DNA of 26,660 nt from Physocladia obscura. Its lineage: Eukaryota; Chytridiomycota; Chytridiomycetes; Chytridiales; Chytriomycetaceae. The translations under genes were made by a program, and so were the position numbers. Where the stretch lies: NCBI GenBank assembly GCA_027596945.1, contig JADGJH010000172.1:1-26660 (forward strand), written 5' to 3'. How positions within the stretch are numbered: position 1 is the first letter of the stretch; each line of letters starts with the position of its first letter. The notes below the pieces were generated by a model. The model saw only the letters and a program-made list of their open reading frames with translations, ran no database searches and had not been told where the DNA came from. Positions 11,901 through 20,802 of this stretch are shown here, piece by piece.

Positions 11901-14900
11901 AAGAAGATGAAAGAGAGGCTGCAGTGAAACGTGTCAAAGTGATGGAAACAGAAAAAGACGCAATTGCCGAAAAGCTGGAAGAAGCTGAAAAAGAAATTCG
12001 CGCTTTGCATAATTCAACCTCAGATGAGTCATTTTGCGAGAAGATTAATAATCGAGTCGAAAACTTGAAAATCAAAAAAAACGAAGCGGCAGAGAGAATT
12101 GAAACAGCAGGAAAAGAAATCGAAGGACTCAATAATGATATTTCACTTTTAAACAACAAATCAAAAAGAGCCGAAAATTTGATTGCAGAATCTGCGAAAC
12201 TGCTAGAAGAGAAATCTTACCAGAATGAATTAAGCGAAGCAAAAGTCATAGAGTTACAGGCGGAAATTATCAAATTGACGAAGATAATTGAGAGCAAGCA
12301 ATCTGGCAGCAGAAATTCAAGTATTAACACTGAATTTCGCGCAGTAAGCGTCAATGCGATTCCTGTCATCCAAATAGAGTCGCCAGACAACGAAGCTTTC
12401 ATTCTGGAAGGAGGCATTGATTGCGAAGGGTGTTCGAAGCTAGTTAATCAACTCAATTCACTCATGTCCAGGCTGGAAATGGAAATGTCGAAAACCAAAA
12501 CGGCGCTGCAAGCCCGTTTCGCAGCCGAACAAGAAAAAACATCACTTTCAAATCAATTGATTGATGCTCAGAAAAAATTGAACATGTCTGCAGATGAAAT
12601 CGAATTCATTAAGGCTCAAACCGAACTGAAACTCAAATCTTTCAATGAAATGAAGAAATTAATCAATAACGATAAGGATATGAGTCGCTCGCGTATTTCT
12701 TTCAATAACGGACCAATGCCGCAAGTTCCTATTATTATAGCATCAAGCAAACAAAGCGTTGATTTGTCGTCAACCGAGCTTCTTGCGACACATTTATCTC
12801 GTGCGACAAATATTGAGCTGCAACTGGAAGCAGCTGTTCGAGAAGTAGAATCATTGAAAGAAATGCATCGAAAAGTCGAATTAAAATTGTCAGTTGCTCA
12901 AGATGAAGTGAAGGAACTGAAAGCGAACGATCGACGAAACGAATCCCTCCTATCCAGTCAAATGCAAGAAAGGTCTGAATTGGCTGCCAAAATCGCACAA
13001 CAACAAAAAGAAATCGCTAACCACATTATTGCAAAAAGTTCACTTGAAGCAGAACTAATTGTAAAAAATAACCCATCTGTGCAAGAAAGAAGCAGAGGCC
13101 TTTCCATGTTTAGAACTAGTAATGCCAACGGTAACAGCAACCGAAAGCTTTCTTCACCAATAAGTGCATTCCGAAAGTCTCGAGCAAAATCGGCCCAGGC
13201 TCCTGGAGCCCCTGTCGCCAATGACGCAAATATACAGCCCCCTGTTGAAGCGCGAATTATTGAAGAACGGGACAGACTTGCGGCAGAGCTTACAGAGAGG
13301 ACGACACAAATTTCGTCACTTACAAAGGAAGTGTTCGAACTTGCGTTGCAGTTGTCTAACGTCAAACAAGAAGTAAAAGACTATGCAGAAAAAAACTGTT
13401 CACTAGCTCGTGCTCATTCCGAAGAAGTTAAAGGGCTGGTAATGTCGCATAACGAGCTGGAAGAATGTCTTCAGAGCCAAATTCAAGAATTGACGGATCA
13501 ATTAATGGAGCCGAAGTCATTCCAAGAACTCTCAATCGAAAGAAGCATAGCTATAAAATCTAAATCCGAAGATGCGTCACCTGTTTCCGCCACATCCACT
13601 GTATCTATCCAGCCTGCGAAATCAGACAAATCGAAAATCAGACAGCTTCGAATCAATTTGAAGGAATCTCAAGTCCAAGTTGATACTTTACGGAGTAAAG
13701 TTGAATTTCTTGAGAATGAAATCACAACTCTCCAAACGAAACACAAAGTCGAAAATTTTGTCAATGGATATGTTATTGATTTTGCTCAAACTGTGTTAGA
13801 ACAGAAGCGGCATGGTCGCAACAGTGTTACAGCTACTTCCAATGACGGTAGCGATTGTAAGGGCGTTAATGCAGATCTTAGCTTGCAGATTACCGAATTG
13901 AATGCAGAGATCAAGAGACTAAAATTTTCAACTATGGTGAATAAAAAAAAAATTTATATAAAATAAAAAAAAANNNNNNNNNNCACACGGCCCTCGGCGG
14001 GCCGCCCCCCTTTGTTAAACCCCCCCCTTTTTTTTAAACAAAAAAAAAAAAAAAAAGCCAAAAATCGGAGAAAGTAGTAAAGAATCCATCGAATTTTTGA
14101 AGCAACAGCTGGTCGGTTTTTTTGCTCGTATTATGTTGAATAATAAATAATAATTTAAAAAAACAAAAAACGCAGGATGACTTGCAAGCAAAGCTAGCCG
14201 ACACCAAGCAAAAAAATGCCTCAGAGGTTAAAGCTCTCACCGAAAAAATCAAAGACGCAACCAAAAATCAGTGTCATGAGTGTAAAAAGTTGCAGGAAAC
14301 CATCAGTGCTTTGACGATAGAGTTGGAAGAGTTTCAAACGCAGTACGAAAAGGTGCAAGCAGATCTAGCAGACGCGGAGTTACAAAAAATGGAGCTAGAA
14401 GCCGATCTGAAAGTTGCCACTGCTGCTGCCAACGGCGAAAATACAGCAGCCGAACAACCAAAGCCATACTCCCAGATTTCAAAGTCAGCATCAACATCAT
14501 GCCAGAAGTGCAATCAACTAGAAGCGCAAGTATCGAGCTTGAAAAATGAGCTTGAATTGTACATGAAAGATGTTGCGCGGTCGCGAGCTGCCCTCTCAAA
14601 ACCAGAAGCAGAAAACAACAGCAACAACAATAGCTCCAGACTTCGTGCCGACCTGTTTGCAGTGCAAAACGAACTTGCTGTCGAAAAGGAAGCAATGGCA
14701 ACACTGAAAAGCGAGCTTGCCGAAAACGCCATTAAATTCTTTGCGCTTCAAGAGAGCCACGATCAACAGGAATCGGTGATCGCAGAAATGAAGGCGGAAA
14801 TTGCGATGGCAAACGAGCGCACCAAAGATCAAATTAGAGATTCTGTTATCAAGGTCACAAGTTTGAAGACGAGTGTTGCCGATCTGGAATCGATAATTTC

Positions 14901-16516
14901 GCAACAGGAATCGAAAATTGAGCAGCTGCACCAGGAAATATCCAATAAATTCGCCACTACCGCCGCCAATACAATGGCAGCAGCAGCAGTAACAAACCAC
15001 GAAGAATCGATAAATCAAGAACGTATTGCCCAAGAAACAAAGCTCGAAAAAATCCGTGCGAAAGCCTTCAAAGCCAAAGAAGAGCAAATTGCCAGCCTCG
15101 AAACGGAACTCGAAGGATTGCGCGGCGCCAACGAAGCGCTTCAATCTACTGCATCTACGGCGACCGCGCAACTCGATAAAGCCAAACACCGCATCGAAGA
15201 GCTCATCAAACTGTCAGTTGTCAGAACAACCAAATTGAAGGGTAAGGAGGAGTGGGCGATGGAACTGGAAAGTGAGGTTTCGCGGTTGCGTACCGAATTG
15301 CATTTCTTGAAGGCCGCAGCTGGTGGTAGCGCTGGTGGAGGAAAGTCTGCAGGGGATGTTTCAGTTTCCACTGTTTCAACAGCAGATAAAGACGTGAGGA
15401 ATAGCGGCAATACTGATGGCAGCAGCAACGTAGAAGCTGAACTAAGTCTCGCGAAATCACGAATCGACGAACTGATTCGGCTGTCGCTTGTGCGAGCAAA
15501 TAATCTGAAAGGCAAAGAAGACCGGATCATCAATCTTGAGGCTGACTTGGCTGCGGCGCAGCAGGACAATGAGGTTGTGCTGGCGCAGGAAAAAACAGAC
15601 GCTGCGCATAAAATCGCAGCACTCACCACGGCACTTAAACAACGGGAAGATGAGATTCTTGACCTGCGAAATACTCTTGTCAAGCTCAAAGAAACTATTT
15701 CACAAATCAAGCATGACGATAGCAGCAAGCGCCACCGCGATAACGATTCGGTTCTTGCGGAAAAGAATGGAAAGATTGAGATTCTCAAAACCCAAACATA
15801 TGAATTGAAGGATTCGGTGTTGCTTTATGAGAAAGAAATTGGTGAACTTAGGAAACAGTTGCAAATTTCGCGAGAAACTGCCGCCTCTGCTGTAGCTGAT
15901 TCAAGTACTGCGGTTACCAAAGTCGCGAAGCAAGAGGGAGAGTTGAAAAGGCGGCAAATGCCTGATAACTCTAATCTTAAAGTTGATGTGGCAGTAGTCA
16001 ACGCGAGTAAATTGCAGGCTTCTTCTTCAGATACACCAACAACTGCTGTCGATCCAAATGCAATATTGGAAAAGCAAGAGCTGTTGCAGAAAGTTGGGCA
16101 ATTGACTGAAATAAGCTCAGTTGCTACCATAAACAGTAATATCGGTTAGCTTTGCATTTGTATTATATATTTTCAGAATAATTCATTAATTTATGAATCT
16201 ATTTATTTATTTCATATTTTTTTGAACTTCAGTTGCAATACCTCAACAATTGCGAAATTATCTGCAACGAATTTATTGGATGCATATCGCAATAACTTTT
16301 ATCATGTGAGAGAAAATATTGCTTACCTTGCTTTTCAATATTAATGTCAACTCTTTTTTTTTCTTTTTTTTGTTTCATGGTAGATTGATACCAGTAACTT
16401 TATTTAACGTTTTTGAGCGTGAAATACCGCAATCATGGAGGTTGTTGGCGCAACTGGTATGTGCGATATCCGCAATTGGCGTAATTACTCGGCCACGAAC
16501 AACAGCCGCTGTTTGA
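8993..16516 (+). CDS. Giant membrane-anchored coiled-coil protein with CC1-box-like N-terminus
   Basis: Proposed exons: 8993-9266, 9322-9567, 9634-9866, 9949-10030, 10086-10587, 10636-10764, 10816-13936, 14058-14111, 14176-16144, 16233-16305, 16384-16516; about 2271 aa. The acceptor at 10085 is weak (43 or 55-nt intron), and exon 14058-14111 abuts an assembly gap, so residues may be missing. A Ser/Asn-rich head is followed by LILAAQIGQKLLEKN. This resembles the AAxxG CC1 box by which HAP1, TRAK and BICD adaptors bind dynein light intermediate chain. Then comes about 1900 residues of coiled coil with three CxxCxxL motifs and a duplicated LKGKE segment. The last two exons encode a hydrophobic stretch (HIAITFIIILIPVTLFNVF) and a shorter one (LLAQLVCAISAIGVI), then a short basic tail: a membrane anchor. 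Giantin-like golgins and membrane-bound dynein tethers have this overall shape. Identity is not certain; no PH domain (Num1) or KASH ending is present. Confidence 0.8.
13937..14057 (+). other. Assembly gap (10 N at 13974-13983) with poor-quality flanks, inside an intron
   Basis: The donor after ATG at 13936 is followed by A-rich sequence, ten N, a GC-rich piece that can fold as CGGCCC/GGGCCG, a C run, a T run and a long A run. Nothing like the C and GC blocks is found elsewhere in the window. I read this as an unresolved scaffold join. The true length is unknown and an exon could be lost here. Both flanks are plus-strand coding in compatible phase for the same protein. Confidence 0.85.
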
Positions 16517-16652
16517 TTAATACGAAAATTATTTAAAGAATTTATTTTTCTTTTTTTACATTTATAATAAAACTTATTTTTTATTTGTTGCGGCAAATGG
16601 CAAAAAAATAAAAACAAAAAGCGACCAAAAACACGCTTTCCCATGGAAACAA
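16517..16652. other. Convergent 3' spacer with possible poly(A) signal
   Basis: This 136-bp spacer separates the stops of the coiled-coil gene (+) and the unrecognised gene (-). TTTATT at 16541-16546 reads AATAAA on the minus strand, about 107 nt past the stop of the minus-strand gene, and is a candidate polyadenylation signal. ATAATAAAA around 16564-16572 could serve the plus-strand gene. Confidence 0.4.
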
Positions 16653-17622
16653 CTACAAGGAGGCTAATGTTAAGTCTGGCAGTGGGGATGAGGATGGTGC
16701 TGGAGTGTTCTTGGACTTAGGTTGTTTCCATTCTTTGGGAAAGGAAAGAACTCTGGTTGATTTTTTGATACGCCGTAGATTGATGGGAATGTCGTCGAAA
16801 TTTTCATCAGTTTTCTGGGGTTTTGGTTAAAATAATAAAAACAGAAAAGAAAAAAAAACAACACACGTTTGCTTCGTTGATGAGATTGCGCAGGGTGGCC
16901 AGGAGTAGGAGACGGCGCTGGATAAATGAGAGGGACCTTTGGGATTCATTTGCGGGGTTTGAGGAGAAAGTGAGGATGGCGCTACCATCGTAGTTTTCGG
17001 CGGCAAGGACAAGAAATTTGTGTTTTGCTTGCGCCGAGGGGAGTAGCGGCGAGAGTTTATCAAAAAGAACCTGCAGCACGACGGGATGAACGGACGGATC
17101 ACCGTTGGAAGCAATTTTTTCGAGTTCAAAGTCGAAGGAGCGCGAGGTGCGGATGGCGAGGCCGAGGGAGTGACCCCTACGATGGCCAGTAGAATTTGAT
17201 GCTGTTTTGGGAGCAGCAGTAGTGGTGGTGTTGGTTTGATGGGCTGTAGCTGAGTGAGTAGTAATTGATTTCGTGGTAGGTGTATGTTGGTAGGACGACA
17301 GGTCTCTTAGCAGCCGCGTGGTCCAATCGGCTGTCTCGAGCAGGTCGAGTTCGTAGCGATGCAGGCCGTCGACTTCCCACTTGCCTGTCAGCGGACGCAG
17401 CGCCACGTCATCGGGCCCTGACGACACCTGGTCCGCGGCTCCGGCAGGCATTCGGCGGCGGGCCAACAGCGACGCCGACACAGACAGCGCGCGCACATGC
17501 ATGCCCAACGCTGCCTTTATCGCGTTTGTCCTTGTTGCCACAGTCACTCCTGTTCCCCCGGCCATCTTCGTCAAATGTATCACGCCAATCGCTATCCCTA
17601 GAGTCTGTCCACCATGCATCAT
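16653..17622 (-). CDS. Unrecognised protein, possibly mitochondrial
   Basis: I cannot assign this protein. Two exons, 17622-16867 and 16814-16653, join in phase 0 across a 52-nt intron (GTGTGT...CCCCAG) to give 305 aa, or 265 aa if translation begins at the in-frame Met41 (codon at 17502-17500). The second start gives HVRALSVSASLLARRRMPAG at the N-terminus: rich in Arg, Ser and Ala and free of acidic residues, as in mitochondrial presequences. The middle is a Thr/Ser/Ala low-complexity linker. Two parts look folded: GKWEVDGLHRYELDLLETAD, and the last third with KHKFLVLAAENYDGSAIL and RRLLLLATLRNLINEAN. The tail is basic and then Pro/Ser-rich. The first exon is clearly more GC-rich near its 5' end (about 17400-17620) than its surroundings. 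It diverges from the CTP synthase gene, and nothing suggests a shared function. Confidence 0.65.
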
Positions 17623-17966
17623 CAAGCAATCGATTATCCCTCAATGTCAATCAACAACTGCAAGCGTCTTATTCTTTTTCAGCGATCGGGTCAGTCAAGT
17701 CGGGTCAGTTGTTTGTGTGAGCCGGCCGTGCGCGAATGAACGAGAAGCGGCTGTCAAGTTTCCTTTTTCGATTCTTTTTTCTTTTTTTCTTTCCCGAAAA
17801 GGCACTGCCCAAAACCCCCCCAACAGAACATTATTCATTACAGTATGTACGCTTTGAAACCTGCTTTTATCCTTTCGCCCGAGCATACTCATGCAAATCT
17901 AAGCCACTCTGAGAAACTCCATCATTGGATCATATCTGAATCTCCTTTCAGTTCAATACAGAAACA
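17623..17966. promoter_or_regulatory. Shared upstream region of the orphan gene and CTP synthase
   Basis: These 344 bp lie between divergent start codons and must hold both promoters and leaders. The plus strand has a T/C-rich block at about 17758-17795, just upstream of the CTP synthase leader. No defined binding site is claimed. If the minus-strand gene starts at its internal Met, the region is 120 bp longer on that side. Confidence 0.5.
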
Positions 17967-20387
17967 ATGAGCTTTTCAACAAACAAGAAAAAGTATATTG
18001 TCGTCACGGGCGGTGTTATTTCGGGCATCGGCAAAGGCGTCATTGCTTCATCCACCGGTTTGCTTTTGCGCACTCTCGGTCTGCGTGTTACTGCAATTAA
18101 GATTGATCCCTATCTCAACATTGATGCGGGCACAATGTCTCCTTTAGACCACGGTATATTTTTTGTCTGCCCTCTTTATCTATCGTATCCCGTCTGTTTA
18201 TTCATCCATCTATCCTATCTGCTATCCACTTATCCTATCCACCTATCTCATCCACCACGTTTTTAACCTATTTGTCCAATCTGATCTACCCCAAAACCAT
18301 CTTCTTCTACTCCAATCCATTCCGATAAATCATTCTTAAAGCTTATCTATGCTGCATTCTTTTCTTCACTCTTCATCTATTTTTATCTGACCTTTTTTTT
18401 TTTTTGTCCGAATATTGATCCAAAAAACAGGTGAGGTCTTTGTCCTTGACGATGGGGGCGAAGTTGATCTCGATCTCGGCAACTATGAACGGTTCCTCGA
18501 CGTGACACTTTCGCGCGAAAATAACATCACGACAGGAAAAGTCTACCAGCAAGTTATCGAGCGGGAGGTGAGATATTGGCAAAAAAAAAAATAGATATTC
18601 AAAAAACTGCAACACAGCGCAAAGGTGACTATCTTGGTAAAACTGTTCAAGTTGTGCCTCATATTACCGACTGCATTCAAGACTGGATTGAACGTGTCGC
18701 ACAAATCCCCGTTGATTCATCAAACTTGGAGCCGGACGTGTGTATTGTTGAAATGGGCGGTACTGTTGGGGACATTGAATCGGCACCGTTTATTGAAGCG
18801 ATGCGTCAGTTTCAGTTCCGCGTCGGGCATGAAAATTTCTGCTTGATTCATGTTTCGATGGTGCCGATTGTGGGTTCTGTTGGAGAACAAAAGACGAAAC
18901 CGACGCAGAATAGTGTGCGAGATCTGAGAGGCTTGGGGCTGACGCCGGATTTGGTAAGTGAACTCTTGTTTGTGTATGTACCTGTCAAAAGATTTTAAAA
19001 AAATTACACAGATTGCATGCCGTAGTAGCACGCCATTGAATCCAGACGTGCAGCAAAAAATCAGTATGTTCTGTCACGTGCCAATCTCAAGCGTCCTTGC
19101 CGTGCACGACTGTCCATCCGTCTACCACGTCCCACTTCTTCTCAACTCACAGGGTCTTGTATCGACAATCATCAAGCGCCTCAATTTAGTTCCGCGCGAA
19201 TCGCAGGCTACAGTTACCCTTTTTAGCAAGTGGAAGCAGCTGTGCCAGCGTCTTGAGAGGCTGCACGATACAGTCAAGATTGTGCTGGTTGGAAAGTACA
19301 CATATTTGCATGACTCTTATATTTCGGTTGTCAAAAGTTTGGAGCATGCAAGTTTGAGTTGCAATAGGAAGCTGAAATTGGAGGTACTTCGTGAAATCGT
19401 CTTTGTTGGGAAAGAAATTTTTAAAACATACTTTTTTTTCTCAGTGGGTTGAGGCGACTGATTTAGAACCGGAGATGCAGCAATCTGACGCCATGAAGTA
19501 TCACGACGCGTGGAAGAGTGTTTGCGGCGCAAGGTACGCTTTTTTATATAAAAGCATTTTTTGTAGTTAACTTCGGGAAAAATTTCAGTGGCATTCTTAT
19601 TCCTGGAGGTTTCGGAGTTCGTGGGACAGAAGGTATGATTCTTGCGGCCAAGCATGCTCGTGAAAACAAGATCCCATACCTGGGAATCTGTCTTGGGTTT
19701 CAGATTGCAGTCATTGAATTCGCACGAAACGTGTGCGACCTTGAAAAGGCTAATTCAACTGAATTGGACGAAGATACTCCAAACGATGTTGTTATTTTCA
19801 TGCCAGAAATTACAACGACTCATTTGGGTGGAACTATGCGGTTGGGAACCAAAGAAACTGTGTTTGGAAAGGGGACTGAGACATCTGCCATCCGTTAGTA
19901 TAGTATTTTTTTTTTCGTGAAAATTAATTGAATGTTTGCTGCTTTTCTTTTAGGTCGCCTTTACGGTGGGAGTACGACTATTCATGAGCGTCACCGTCAC
20001 CGATACGAAGTAAACCCGAAGTACGTTGAACAATTTGAAGCTAACGGGTTAAAATTCATTGGCCGCGACGAAAAAGGAGAACGCATGATTATTTTGGAAC
20101 GCGATGTTAAAGACCACCCGTATTTTATCGCTACACAATTTCACCCGGAATACAAGACAAAGCCGCTGAAACCAATCCCGACTTTCTTGGGCTTTATTCT
20201 CGCAGCTATTAATCTGTTACCCGAGTATCTCGAGAGTTTAAACCCCCAAAACATCGACAGCGCGCCTTTGAAATCGAATTTGGGACGTTATGCGAGCTTT
20301 GATGGCGAGGCACCTGCTGAACTTGTTGCGGCTTTGTCGGTGAAGGATGAGAGTGGTGTGAAAATGGTTGTGAATGCCAAAAAGTGA
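17967..20387 (+). CDS. URA7: CTP synthase (glutamine-hydrolysing)
   Basis: CTP synthase makes CTP from UTP, ATP and glutamine, the last step of pyrimidine nucleotide synthesis. Seven exons: 17967-18153, 18431-18567, 18618-18953, 19012-19383, 19445-19533, 19589-19893, 19954-20387; phases agree and give 619 aa. The synthetase half opens with [20 protein letters not shown] (P-loop-like) and carries [20 protein letters not shown] and [15 protein letters not shown]. The amidotransferase half has PGGFGVRG, nucleophile Cys408 in GICLGFQ, and the His539/Glu541 pair in FHPEY. No key residue is missing. The length is slightly above the usual 570-590 of fungal enzymes, partly through a C-terminal tail. 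ATG at 17967 fits the family start. Intron 1 is 277 nt; the others are 50-61 nt. Yeast has two paralogues (URA7, URA8); the symbol here means family identity only. Confidence 0.97.
18154..18430 (+). repeat. Pyrimidine-rich first intron of the CTP synthase gene with degenerate TATC/CATC repeats
   Basis: The 277-nt intron has donor GTATAT and acceptor AACAG. From about 18172 to 18265 the plus strand is almost purely C/T/A, made of imperfect TATC, CATC and CTATC units. It ends with a long T run near 18393-18404. It is four to five times longer than the other introns of the gene. It looks like an expanded, decayed simple repeat. No ORF or RNA structure is evident. Confidence 0.7.
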
Positions 20388-20802
20388 ACAAGTGTTGGGC
20401 AGGTTCTGGGTTAGGGGACCATCTTTGGCGCTAGTTTTAATTTCGTTTTTTTCTTTTATGTGTGGATTCATTTTTCTTTTTTTGGTGATGGAACAAGAAA
20501 GCTGTTTTTGGTGATGGAAAAAGAAAGATATTGCAGTAATAAATTACGATTTTTATAAGGATCAACCACGCGCTGCTTGTAAAAATTTTTGTGAAATTCT
20601 CCATTTCTCATCGATATACGACCAAAATAAGAATGCGGAATATAAAGGCTTTGTTGGTAAATTGGATTTGCAGGAAATATCGTTAAGTGTTTTTTCTCAA
20701 ATTTCAATTTTCGGAAAATAAATCTATTTTTAGCATTGACTAACTGTTGCAAAAAATTTCCTCAAAACCAGAAGAAAAAAAAAAAAAGAAAAAAAACTCC
20801 AA
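20388..20802 (+). other. CTP synthase 3' region and RPL7 promoter/leader
   Basis: This 415-bp spacer holds no gene. AATAAA at 20538-20543 is a likely poly(A) signal for the CTP synthase gene, with another A-rich AATAAA-type site near 20716. A purine-rich run (GAAGAAAA...) at about 20770-20796 directly precedes the RPL7 start and is probably its short leader. The 20479-20527 segment is a tandem duplication listed separately. Confidence 0.5.
20479..20527 (+). repeat. Tandem duplication of a 23-bp unit
   Basis: Two copies of a unit beginning TTTTTGGTGATGGAA lie at 20479-20501 and 20505-20527, separated by CTG, with one mismatch (C to A). They are in the 3' untranslated region of the CTP synthase gene just before its AATAAA. 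This is probably a small slippage or unequal-exchange duplication. Confidence 0.85.

Noticed and set aside
13984..14040. GC-rich hairpin CGGCCC/GGGCCG followed by C and T runs, resembling a bacterial terminator or inserted foreign DNA
   Set aside because: It touches the N gap, is surrounded by homopolymers and lies inside an intron of a eukaryotic gene. Scaffold-join error is the simpler reading.
14596..15788. Long minus-strand open frames (197 and 215 codons) opposite the coiled-coil exon
   Set aside because: They mirror a strongly coding plus-strand frame with regular heptads. Their products are Ser/Cys/Phe-rich with no domain and no splice partners, typical of antisense shadows.
16384..16516. 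KASH-domain ending for the coiled-coil protein
   Set aside because: The tail ends TRPRTTAAV, not the PPPx type needed to bind SUN proteins, and the lumenal part has no KASH-like sequence.
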